Assembly (NCBI RefSeq): GCF_001625305.1
Contig: NW_017804387.1
Location: forward strand, 73,624 to 137,623
Direction: 5' to 3'
Source: Branchiostoma belcheri
Taxonomy: Eukaryota; Chordata; Leptocardii; Amphioxiformes; Branchiostomatidae
Length of the DNA: 64,000 bases
Shown: in pieces, positions 1-12,900 of the stretch
How positions within the stretch are numbered: position 1 is the stretch's first letter
How the letters are laid out: each line of letters opens with the position of its first letter
Made by a program: the position numbers and the translations under genes
Notes under the pieces: model-generated
Seen by the model: the letters and a program-made list of their open reading frames with translations, nothing else
Databases searched by the model: none
What the model was told of the DNA's origin: nothing

Positions 1-236
1 TACTTTCCCGTTTCTTTTTTTATAACTGCCGACTGCATCAGTAATAGACAATCTATGTGCAACTCACGACTATTCGTGATTTCTTTAGATCAGTCTTCTC
101 ATAAATCACAACATTAAAAATGAACTATCCTGACAAACTACTGCTGTTTATTCTTACTTCAACACATTCATATATAAGATATATTGTGACCAGCCCCTCC
201 ATTGCTCCAACCACTGCTTCATAATGTAATTCGCTA

Positions 237-540
237 GTGCCCCCACTTCGAAAATTCTCAACAAAGACACGTCTTGCCACTTCCACCGAAGCAAATCACC
301 CTTTCTTCCTCCATTCACCACCTCTTAGGAGGAAGTTCCATGCTGAAAGCTTCCTTCCAAGAACAACATCACTTTGGAATAAGCTACCTCGTGATTGCTT
401 CCCCTATGAGTATAACCTAAAACTCTTTAAGTCTAAGGTCAACAAACATCTGTCCTCACTGGCTGTACTGTAACCCAAAACATTTTAAGTGGCTCCCATG
501 AGCCTTGTTTTGTGGTGACCAATGAAGTAAATAAAAAAAA
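237..540 (+). pseudogene. Non-LTR retrotransposon 3' end (reverse transcriptase C-terminus)
   Basis: An open frame ends with SFLPRTTSLWNKLPRDCFPY and FKSKVNKHL before a stop at 471-473. The 'F-PRT--LWN-LP--CFP' and 'FKS-VN-HL' blocks are the usual C-terminus of CR1/Jockey-like reverse transcriptases. The tail runs to 'gtaaataaaaaaaagt' at 528-541. It is a 5'-truncated insertion. Confidence 0.8.
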
Positions 541-802
541 GTAATCCAACACCACAGGTGTCTCTGCTTCGGCACCAGTTACCATCATGGCAGCTGGACG
601 TGGTTGTCCAGGTCGACCTTATTTGTACGAAGAAGAAGAGTAAGAAAAACAGAGCAAAAACAATATGTTTTCTTTCTGCGAAGGTTAACAGTGGTATATC
701 TGAATATTATATCAGCCTTTGGTCCCAATGATTCGTACATACTTTTTACTTCTTAAGAGAACATCTTAGATTGTTGACGTGTTTTGAACATGTTACTCGT
801 AC

Positions 803-902
803 CTTGCAGGTCCTCTGATACGATGTTCCTCCCGCCGTCTGCGATCTGACCAGCCATGCCTGACAGAAGGCCGTCCACGTCCTCAGCAGTCTGGATCACG
901 TC
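803..902 (-). CDS. DUOX: DUOX exon 10
   Basis: 100 bp encoding TAEDVDGLLSGMAGQIADGG and RNIVSEDLQ, matching the 'V-LL-GMA-QI' block of DUOX and peroxidases. Acceptor aactgttag, donor CAAG|GTACGA. The next exon was not found between 1 and 802, so it is probably left of the window. Confidence 0.88.
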
Positions 903-3900
903 CTAACAGTTAGACAAGCGTGCCATGAGTTTCAGTTTATTTGGATCCACAATTAGCCTGCATAATTGCTATTCTTCCTGTGGTTCTACATGTAAACAAC
1001 ACTACATGTCACACAGGAAAGTAGCATATACAAAAGCATGTACACTGACAATTAACAATAAGCAAGTAACATAAGAGACAACTTGTCCATAAAGTCCATA
1101 AAGTCCATAAAGTCCTTAAAGTCCATAAACACCAACTGAAAATGATTATAGTTCTCCTACAACTTCCGATCATTTTAGATGTTAGACAGTCTGCACAGAA
1201 AGCATTTTCTTACTGAGCAATTGTTCTGAGTTTCGGAGGGCGAATGGTTCGTGATTTCGATGATCTGGTGATCTGTTTATATAGGAAAACGGGTCGCCTT
1301 TCAGCCATGATTCTACTGAAAAGTCCTCAGGCTTTTCTGGTGAAGGCTATTGTAGAAGTAGAGGACAAATAGCCAGTATAACGTAATTCAAGATTCAAGA
1401 TGGATTTATTGTTTTTTCGCAGTTAAAAACAACTGAATTGTAAACCAATTTACAAAACAATGGTATATCAAAACGTAACAGCTCTTCGGTGTAACACACT
1501 ATCTTCGCAGGCAGCGTGGAGGCAGCTGGTAATATTACGCTGAACGGCCTGCCATGTCAAACCTGTGAAGATCTAAATATGCATAGTTCATTGAGCTTAG
1601 ACAGCGCAAAAAAACAGGGCTTAAACTTGCTAAGCCTCCAGTCTTACCTCCACATTCCAGTAGGTGTTACAAGTGCGAATGGCCATCGCGTCTCCAGAGG
1701 AGTTTCTGGAAAGTCAAATTCATTCAAGTCAGTATAAGGTAGAGGGGATTCATTCTTCAAGCTAACAGACATCTATCACACCGCAGTCGTCCCTCAACTA
1801 GTGAGACGTCGCCTCATAGTTTCCATTTAGAACTTTTATGCTGCCTGTCAAAACCGGTTGCGCGCTGTGGACTTCTTCAAGAGCACAGAGGACGCAATTT
1901 GATGAAGTTCTCACTTTCCCTTGCAAATCGCCCTGGTAGTTTGATGGAAGTCGATTTTCTCTACCTGTACGTATAAGGTATCAAGCGTTATCCAAAAGTT
2001 CCGTGGCTGTGATAAGCTGTGCAGATGTTTGAGATTCCCACAGAAGTAAACATTTTCTGTTCTGACCGTTCTACATATGAACGCTTTTTTTAAACATTGG
2101 AAAACCTTAACCACCAATTTTGATCCTTATCATTAGCCCGGTTTTCAGTCCATCGTGGTGAGGGCGGGCACTCTTCGGGGCTGCACGAGCTCTTCACCTC
2201 AAAACTATATTAGCAAAGTCTTGACCGTTTCCAAATCATATCCAATTGCTTGAGTAACTGCTTTCTGGCGTATATTAGCAAAGCTCCTACAGTCCTAATG
2301 ATACGTATACTCCCATCGCACGGTCATGTGATCTGGGCGGGGAGAACTCTATGTCGCCCCGAAGAGAGCCCAACCACGATAGGCTGGACGCCAGGCTACC
2401 CTACCGTTTGAAGACGGCTGACGGCACCATGGAGTGTCCATACCGCATGGCTGCAGCCGTGAACACGTTAGACGGGGACGGGTCCACGAACCGGTTGTAC
2501 CCTTATAAAACAAACAATATTTTCCCCTTCATACATGTATGTTTTTGTATGCTCAATAGAATACTTTGTGTAATTGGAGTTGTCTTCGATTGCGTGATCT
2601 TCTCTATCAAAATCACTCATTACTGAGCCTAGTGACCATACTCAACGGGTCGGCTTACGGTTACTCCGGCCGGCCAGAGTTTGTTTGGCACTCATCGTAG
2701 CAGCCGGCTGTTTCCTCTGGCCGGCCGGAGCACCCCTGACCGAACCGTCTGAGTATGGTCACCAAGTTACTCATTACTTATCCTAAAGAAGGAGACAGAA
2801 GTTGTTGAAAATGTGATCGTTGTGTACCATGTAACATGATCACTAACAGACTACTAGATGGACTTCCATAAAAATCACCATATTGTCTTTACATGTAGAT
2901 ATGTCCCACGTTAGTTCTCGATGGAGAACCTATAAAATGCACATATTTATCCCATCAGTTTGGCAAGCAGTTAAGTTAGATGCCGTGTTTATGTGAAGTC
3001 AGTGAAGGCGATTTACATGTGGTTTACCCCGAAGCCGGTTCCAAGTGGCTCCATCTGAACGCTCCAAATCACATTGAAAGCGCCTCGATCCCAAACCACT
3101 TCTAGAGGTGGTTTCGAATCGGTTTTCCCGCATCGCGATTTGCGTCTGAACGCAATGTGATTAGTCATGGATTACGGGGCGATATTTCTTTATTTATACG
3201 CAATACCAAATTTGACGTGGCAGCAACTTAAAGAGCAGTAATGGTCAAATAATGTGTCCGTTCTAGGACGAGCTTCACCGCCTCTGGCGGGACCACGTCG
3301 GCAATCGGCCTAGATACGCTTGGAGGGGGGCACTAGCAAGCAGGTCGTTGACCTCTGACATTAATAATACGCCACCTTGCATAGCAATGAATGCAGTTTC
3401 AGAGAATCGTCATCGGGCACGGTTTGAAAGGAATGTATGACACGTGGACCAGATGTGAGGAATGTGAGTTACCCGAATCGCGGTTTGGGTGACTTCACAT
3501 AAACACGGCCTTAGTTCATCCAGACTTTGCCCGGGTTAAATGAGGGTACCTGACGCACCTGTGTATGGCTCCACGGTATCGTTGATAAAAGCTGGCAGCC
3601 ATTCATATAAAACGATGTTCTGACAAAAATATAAACTCTGTAAGAATATGCATATGTTTTACGATGTATATGTGTGTACACAAATATCTGTGCATTTACG
3701 GAATGAACATGCAAAAATAACCAGTAATTGGTCCCGTGAAACATTACTGAGTAATGATGTGTAATAGAATGAAGTAATTTCCTACAAACAAAGATGTTCA
3801 ATATACTCAGGACCAGATGAGAATATAATGAACAGACCCATGAGTAAGGAATGGCGGTGTTTAGTTAGGCCACAATGACTTCATTATATGGATGACATCC

Positions 3901-6900
3901 GCGCGTCCGTTGCCAAAAAATTTTCGACCAAATCGTACAAAGCAAAAAGAAATATGGGGAAATGATACTAATATCGTGGAATGTCAAAATGAGAGAAAAT
4001 GCGAAAAAAATGAAAAGTCTATTATTCGCCATACCATACTGTGTTTAGTCATTTGTTCAACCTTCATGACCATTAGAGTTTATTATGAAGGCAACCTTTT
4101 TTTTATGTTGTAGAATATAGTATAATGTTAGACGTAGACGGTCTCACATACCGCTGTATTTTCTTTCTATGTTGTTTGTAACTGCAATTAGCCCTCGGGC
4201 ATGTATTTGCAATAAACTTTCAATTTATTCGCATGCTCGCATCAATTTTGGGATTACCAGAGGATGTCATCCACATAGACAAATCCACATGGCCTTACCT
4301 GGTAGGTAGCCACCACCCATCGTTTGGCTTGCTGGAACACCTGGTCGTCCGTCCAGTCAGGGTGTTGCGTGTGGATGCGATGTGCCCAGTGGTTGTGCCA
4401 GCGGTTCCATGCGGTGCTGACCGCCAACAGGAACGGGTTCTCGTTCCCACGCACGTTCCCAAGGGCTGCAAGGTGAACATGGCCGTCAGAGGGCGCGTCG
4501 GCACACCGTACTGCGCCTGCGCGAAACCCGGATTTTATACAGGTTTTCAAAGATGTTTACATCAGAATTTTTCCCGTTGCAGACGATATCTTTTGAAAAC
4601 TACAGACGGGATGTTATCATTAAATACACGAATATGACCTTGAACGAGACATTCTTTAGAAGTGCTATGCACAATACATTACAGGTTTCGCGCAGGCGCA
4701 GTACGTTCTGTCGATGCGCAATTGGTAGCTGTTGCTTACAATGTAACACCACCACAAGTTTTTTTTTTTTTACTTACTATTGTTAAAACTTTACTGGTAG
4801 GGGTAGGCGGTCTACTCTATGAAGTGTTCTTTCCTAAAGCTGATTGGCCAAGAATTGACTTCGGGCATAAATGGGCCGCATAAATGTCGCTCTTTTCTCT
4901 TTGTAATATCCATGTATAGTTGTTGTTGGTTTGGGTATATGGAAGGAGATCTAAGCCAAAAGACAATTGCTGCCATGCAATTGAAAATCCTGGAGATGAC
5001 TTGCGGTCGGACTGCACTACTGCAGCCGCGCAATGATGCTGATTTTGTCCTAGTGCAACATTACGTCCCGATTCTGCCTTGTATTGAGAAAGCACGTACA
5101 CGTATGTGTAGCAAGGCATTTTCTGCGATTTCCCTCGCCTTGTCATTAAACTAGAACTGTAGATAATTTTAGTTTCAGTATCAATTTTGCCAGAAAAAAA
5201 AAGAAGGAAATCCAAGATCACAGGCCGGCCTGGCGGTGTTTTACCGGCCCTTGAGCATAGCTCCTTACTTTCTGACAACCTATCTTTCCTACTGACCCTT
5301 CCGATTACAACCCGCGCGAAGTGATTGACCCCGACTTAGTAAATAAAACACCGGCATGTGCTAACGGAGCTAGGCCGGCGGGAAACACTCTCATCACCGT
5401 AGGCATACCGGGAGCTTGCGATAGTCTGACTCGTACCATGCTAGTAGAATGTGGCCCTGAAGGCTACCTAGTGGACCATGAAGATATCCTGTCAAAGATG
5501 GTGGGATCCACCCACACGTATGTGCGAATCCTGCTCCAATGTTACTAGTATACGCAAGCTTTATCTCTTAGCTAGCTAGGCTCCTATCACCAAGGACGTT
5601 TAAACTTCTTTCCTATCAACCATGCATCTGTGCGCCGACTGTTCCCCGTCGGGCGATTTTGTCAGAATGACACATTACCATCTCTAGTGGTCGTCAATCA
5701 AAGCAAAAAGCTTCCTGGTACTGGTGACTCCCCTGGCTTCGATTTCCAGGAATTTCGTGCCGCATTAACGTTACCGTTCAACGACCTGCCTCAGAAGGCA
5801 ATGTACGCTCGCTCATCACACATTCACCGTGGTTAGGTCAACGACATTGCACAGTTTCTGTACGGTTGTTCCGGGTAATCACGTGGATATTTCCGCCTTG
5901 TACCGGAATCCCAAACTAAGGTCATTGACCGTCATGTATACATGGATGAACGGGGAAGTCACCCCCTCCGGAGGTTACTCGCGGTCGTTGGAGGATATTA
6001 CCCTCCTCACAGCTGTTCACGATGGGTCAATGACCTCGCAAAGGACTGTGGGTGATGCGGGTACCCGTGCCTTTGTGATCCTGACGCTTTAATAAATACA
6101 CACTCTTCAAGCTGTCTTTACCGAACTATATTGCAGGTTTTGCAATATCATGACTCGAGGCTCAACGGGTTTCTTGTGTAATGAGGTGTTCTCAACATGT
6201 GGCCTAGTTAGATAGGTGACCCACATTACAGGCCTCTGGAAAATATCGATCGTTTTCACACTCATTTTCACACGTTTCGAAAGATTTTGGAGGAATGACG
6301 GAAAATCTTTACCAGTGTCTCACAGCAGTTCTTTTTCCCTCCCAGTGTGTCTTGAGAAAATAACTGGAACGGAAAACTATGTGCGTGGATTTTGTATGTA
6401 CGGAAGGGATTTCAAAGGGGAATCCGTTTGTTATGAGTATATATTGTATCATACACTGTATGTAATCTGCACTTCAACTACATGCTCCACGGGATATTGC
6501 AATAAACACAGACACATGTCACGGATACCGCCTCTGGCGATGTGGAATTAGTATTCTGGAGGCCGCGGAACGCCGCCTGGAGTTCTGATTAGGCCACACC
6601 GACTTAATTTCATGGATGACATCCTCTGAAGACCCCTAAGCTAGTGCGCGCGGGAGAATAAAAAAAAATTCCGACCAAAAATAAAAATGCTACCAAACCA
6701 CAGGAATACAAAGTGAATCAGTGCAGCAGCACATAGCGACGTATACAACAAGCCGGCACATGCTGGCTTTTTGCGGAATGTATGAATCAGCACTGTACGT
6801 GTGTACTGAGTTCTTGAGTCGTGGAGCTTCGGTAGCCTGGGTGCCATCCTCCAGAGTTACCACCGGCTCCGTATTGTCGGTAACTACCATGGGCTTCCCA

Positions 6901-9900
6901 TGGCCAGGCTAAGAGCCAGGCCAGAGCCTCGGAGGACGTGATCTTTCTTTTTTTTTTTTTTTGAGAAGAGGCGAAAATCAATGCGCGCATGGATGTCAAC
7001 CATAGAATTAAGTCGGTGTGGCCTTATAAAATGTGCACGAACATGCGCTTGACATGGTGATGCGCTTTCTGTGAATCCTGGAGAGAATAGACATGTGTGA
7101 ACCATACTTGTTGGTCTACTTCCGTAATGGCTTTTCTTCTATCATTCATAAAATGAAAGATACACCACTCACCCATTAGATAGGTATTTATTGCTGCCAC
7201 ACAATATGAAACTAACGTTATAGGTTACATGAGGGGCCTGAAACTGGGAAAAAACGGCATTGCAACTGGGCGAGTAAAAGAGGCAGTTTCCCTTTTGCGG
7301 GGATTTACGTTTCAGCTTTTTCGAGCGTTGTTGTCCACGGCCCGTACCGGTCGATTAAAACGCCCACTATATGGCCTATATTGATATCAGCGCTTACGCC
7401 TGCGCAAGTAGTACACCTCAGTGTTAGCCCCAGGGCACTGTTGTCCCGATAATGGGAACGACAAACGAGTTTAATGGGCTGGGAATACCCGCGTGACTTC
7501 TCATGACCGAGAAAAGAAGGTAAAGGCTGTTGGAGGTTGTTATAAGGGTAACGACACACGCCAGGTGCATGTCGGGACATCGCGGGTATGTCAGGACATC
7601 GTAGGGCATGTCGGGACATGAAAGATCCCGGATGTCGAAGCGTTGTTCAACAAATTTTTTCAACACTTGGGACCGGGGCAAATGGAGTAGTGATGTGTGA
7701 CTTTCTGGTAACCTTCACCTGGCCTTCCCACTGGGGAACGGATCATAGAATTCGGCAATAAAGAGACAATAGCGGGCCAGGAGAGAACTCTACAGTGACC
7801 AAACTCCCCTGGCAAATTATTCTCCCTATTTGGCAAATTTTACTACTCTCCAAACCAGAAGAGATTTGGGTTTTGGCTTATTTTGGGCGTGTTTTTAGAC
7901 CTTTTTAATCTGACTTACTTTTTCGCACTGGTATATTTTCTTACGCCAACATAAAACAAGATAAACCTAAACCTGAAAACACAAAAATAAGCTAAAACGC
8001 AAACGTCTGCTTGGAGAGTAAAATTTTATCGATTTTCAACACAGTGCTAGTGCAGTTACTTATTTGATGTCACTTGAGCGTTTACTGATAATCTTGAAGT
8101 TTACTTGTTCAGTTGGGATTTTCCCGCGCACTAAGGCATTCAAATCTCCCTGCCTGAAACCGCCAAGCACTGGTGGGCGCTTTGGCCTGTCTGGCCCAAG
8201 CTTTATCAGGCTTGGGGAAGCAGCGACTGTAAGGAGAGGAGTAGAAGTTGGCCAAATAGACAGATATCATGCTGTGGGAGTTGGTTAGCTAACCCTAACC
8301 CTAACTGTACTCTTTAGCGGACCAACTCTCCCGGCATGTTATCTGCCTTTTTATCTAATTCAATTTCTTCTCTTTCCCGGCCTCTTCCTGACGCCTGGTA
8401 GAGGCTATCATTGGATACTGTGTGTGATTGCCGTTGTTCAAATCACGATTTTGCGACCGAAAGTTCTTGGAAATTATCCGCTTGCACCCTTTTGCCTTAC
8501 CGTAAAGTTTATCCGGCTTGTGAATTCGCTGGTACTTGGGGGACGGCAGGTTCTGCATGGGGAGCCCCATGGCATTCGTGCCCGGCAGCTTCCCGCCATG
8601 ACTTGCTCGCAGGCTCCCGTTGACGAAAGATCGCAACCTGTCTTGCCATGCCTCTGACACCCCATAGATGGCGCTGCCGTCAAGCCACGACGTTGCTGCA
8701 TTAACCTGTATCAATAAAAGGAGACGAGGAAAAAGTCCGTTAAGTCGTTTAAGGGTGTGGTATTTGAACTTTTGTCAATATATTTTAAGAAAATCACCTT
8801 AATTTCAAGGCTAGCATCCCTTGTCTCTGATAATACAAATTTTTCATTTGTCGAAGTTTAGGAGATGTAGAATTTCGTTTGGCCACACCAAATTTGTCAG
8901 CTGTATGGAGGAAGTGTAATGTGAATGCTTTTGTTTTAATTCATCACTATCAAATCATCCAATTTTGCAGTTGAAGATACACAAGGCATGGACGATCACC
9001 TGTTGTCGGGGATTGTTGGCAGACGTTCCCGTCCCAGCTCTGTACACAGCTCTCTGAAAGGGCATGATCTTCTCCGTACTGTCAGACTCCGCGGAGCTGT
9101 GCAGGGGGTCCCCTGGTTGCAGGGCTATGTTGCTATACTCCGCGGGGCAGGCGATGCTGCGAACGTCCGCAATGTCATCCACGACATGCTGACCTATGGG
9201 GAAACGCGTTAGGTAGGCGTTTTGGATTAACATGTCACAAAGGGTGTGGGCTGCTTTTCGACAGGTTAATTCATTGTTTTGACATTTATTGCTAAGATTG
9301 GTTAATACTAATGTAAGGACTCTTATCAGGTAACCTTTGGAACTATTAACTTCTGTACGTGAACGTGAACACGTACGCCCAGTTGAAGTCGTTTTACTTA
9401 CTTCCACGTACGTGCGGAGGGTAAGGGAAAGAATTTAGAAGAAGGCGATTGTCAGGTTATAAATTATCCAGACTTCCAGCTGGCAATACTGTGTCGATAT
9501 TGCGCGTAGTTCAGACGAAACCTGCGGATTCAAGTGATCGCGTTTTTGTGAGAGCGATAATTAAGGCCGCATCAAGTAATTTTTATGGATGCGCGCGCAT
9601 AAATTTTCGCCTGATTTTGGGAAAAAAACAAGAAATTTTGTTGCCTTCTGACAGTGGTCATCATGCCGAAAATGGGCAAAGATGTCTGTTGCAATGTCGG
9701 AAGGTGGATAGCAGATAACTATGAAGAGAGGAGACAAGGCTCTGATTTAATGTTTTGTTCTTACTTTGATGCAGTGATATGTGATGCTGGCTGTGTATAT
9801 GTGATGTTCCCACTGAATCAAAGCCATTTTTACAATGATTGAGTCAACATTCTAAAATGCAGGAACCTTGTTTTTTTCGGCCCGCCTTGTTTTTTTTCGC

Positions 9901-12900
9901 CCGCGCGCATTAGATTTGGAGTTTGCGGAGGATGTCATCCATTAAATTTACATGCGGTGGCCTAACTTTGATTTCGATCAGTTGACAACGCGACATGATT
10001 TTACGCCCGTTACCAGGATGACTGTTACATAAAGGTATGTGTAATTAATCCGATCATCATGAATGATGTCTCAGTATAACATACATGCCTTACGTGTATT
10101 TGGTTAAGGTATGCTACACTGTATATACATAGTATTGTATAAACGATTTGCATAGCAACGCATTATGTCGGCCGTGTATGACCCATGCACTAGTTTTAAT
10201 TCAGGCATAATGACCCACCCTGAGGTGTATGTGGTGTCATAAGACCTGGTCGGCTCCTATAGCTACCCAATAAATCACGAGTGAGAATGGGACAACGTTT
10301 CTCTCTAGTCTGAATACCGTTTCTACTTCTTTGCCCCCCCCCCTCAAAGGCGGAAGTACACAGAATATATCAGGATGACTGATAACAAGACCATCGGATT
10401 ATTTCAAGTAGTCACCACAATCTCCCCTTCCTTTTAAAAAAAATTACGTTTCTACTAAGATCACATCTTGCAGAACGTGGGGCAATATGCACTGCTTTCA
10501 AAGAAGAAGTCAAGTCTCATATTAGCAAAGTTTAACGTAGTATAAGTAACGCTACTAGTTGTATGTTTTCTATTGCTTTACTCATCCTGTACATGCAATT
10601 GGCCTTCGTGCACGATTTTGCAAATAAGGAAGTTTTATAAATTCGCCTACCTCCTTAGCAGAACCTACGACTGGGCCATTTGACGATATTTGTTTCAGAA
10701 GAATTTCACTTGATAACCATAATATACCTTGAGGAGGGGCGTTCTTAGAAACGAAAAAGTAGACGATAACTATTGTGGGACAAGGGGGGACTGAATGAGC
10801 TTCTGCGTAAATTAAAAAACTCCTACCGAAGAAGACACACAGGACAGTCCGACCAGTGTCCGTGGCGGTGTTGGCCAGATGTTTGACCAGGGCCCGGCTG
10901 ACCAGGCGGGGGTTGGGGCGGTCGGGACCGGACGGTCTGTACGCGTCATCACTGTACGCTGGCGGGAGGTCCCGGGACAGAGGCATTCCTGAGACAAACG
11001 GAGAAAGACTTGATTTTTCTCATGCGTATACCTTTCATATATTACTCAATGTTTTCTTATGAACGTGGAAGGATGAGATCAATACGGTATTTGACTAAAC
11101 AGGATAACTTTTGACGTTGTGATTGTCTTCTCATAATACTTGGTTGGTAGGTTGTGGTCGGGAATATGAAGGTCAAGTTTTGTAATTGGCATTCTAGCGG
11201 CTATCCTGGAATCTAGGTCAATGCATTCTAGTAGGACATGCTGTTAGCCAACAGGTGTGTGACCACATACTAGTAGTATCCTAAAAGGTCGATTTGAGCC
11301 GAAACAATTTACATCGATACATGACATAGCGTACACCCAAAGAATTTACTAAAGGAAGCCCAACAGAAGTAACAAACGACGAAGGTATGAGATTTTTGCT
11401 CTCTAATTCCCTTTTAGACGATAGTTTCCTCTCAAACACATCACTTGTATACCGTCGACACGTGGCGTTCTCACACCATTAAAACAACATGACAAAGTCG
11501 AAAGTGAAGGATATATGGTGCAGGATCGGTACAGACCGGTAGAGCCGTAGTCCGGGTGCGCAGCGTTGTTGTACCAGCCGTCACACAGCGGCATCTCCAC
11601 GTGCGGACCGCCTGCCGCTATGGGGAACACAAGGAAAGAGTTGAGCTTTACAGACTGATTACATCAATGTTTCCCTATTTATACACCTAAGTAATACCGA
11701 GATATGAACTGAACTCTATTTGCTTCTTGCCTCAAATGGGCTATGGCAACATACATATTGCATTGTATTGTACTGTACCAGTATTGTATTGTATTGTATT
11801 GCATTGTATTGTATTGTACTGTGCTAGTATTGTATTGTATTGTATTGTATTGTATCGTACTGTGCTAGTATTGCCTTGTATTGTATTGTACAAATGCAAT
11901 ATAATACTTCTACGTTACGACTATTTAGTCACTTTTGTCTAGAGTTCTTATTTCCACTCACACTCTATGCTTAGCAGAAACACCAACACTTTCACAGGTG
12001 GAACCTTCTAGAACTATAGGCTTCTCCCACAATGATCATATTACCTTCTCGCGTCTTCAAATCGTTAAGGAAGACAACAAAGTGGCTTAATGGTGAGTTT
12101 CTTCAACCCTTACATTACAAGTACCACTCAGCTTCATTCAATGGTTCTTTTCTACCTCCATCGATGACGTGGTTTCCATTCCATGTTCATCAAATTTCCG
12201 ATTGAAGCCTTCCCATGTATCAACTAAGTCCATGCTTTTTGAACACGAGAGTTTGTTTTTAAGCCACTCCTAGTCTAATTATAGACTAGAGATCGTGCTG
12301 AAATTCATCAACTGTTTTTCTCTCGTACCATCCAAGGAGATTATCACCTCCTAGTAGGGATGTCACACTAAAAATAGGGGGGCACCAAAGGATTATTACA
12401 AATGATTCCAGGTTATAGAGTAGATTATTCCGGTCAGAATGCTTAATTTCGCATAAAAATTGGACAAAGTTGAGGTTTTCTAGAATTTTTCAAAGTTTAT
12501 TATTTTGACGTTTTCATTGGAAGATGCTTAAGTATTGGTCCTATGGGAATAGGCTAATTAGTCATGGCACCAAAAGAGACCATAAATCAACAATATCTGA
12601 CATACATTTTATTGTATCTCTTAACGTTTTCATGCTACAATCTTCAAATTTTCAGCATCTTAGGATCAAACAGTTTGCCACAAAGGTCTTTAATTTCATC
12701 TTTTTACATACAAAAGCTTGCACATTTTTCCTAATTAGGCTAATGATTACATAATTACATAATTACGTCCTAGTACCGACGAGCAATTCTGTTGTTTAGC
12801 GGCGAAATCATTCTGGTGGCCTTAGGTGTTATCTTGATTTGATAATTTGGATGACATCTTCTTGGAAGCCCAAACACTGATGCGAGCGAGCAAATAAAAA

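Noticed and set aside
5-800. Next DUOX exon after 803-902
   Set aside because: I looked for the 'R-D---IQRGRDHGLP' type block on the minus strand and did not find it; only the LINE tail and unassigned sequence are there.
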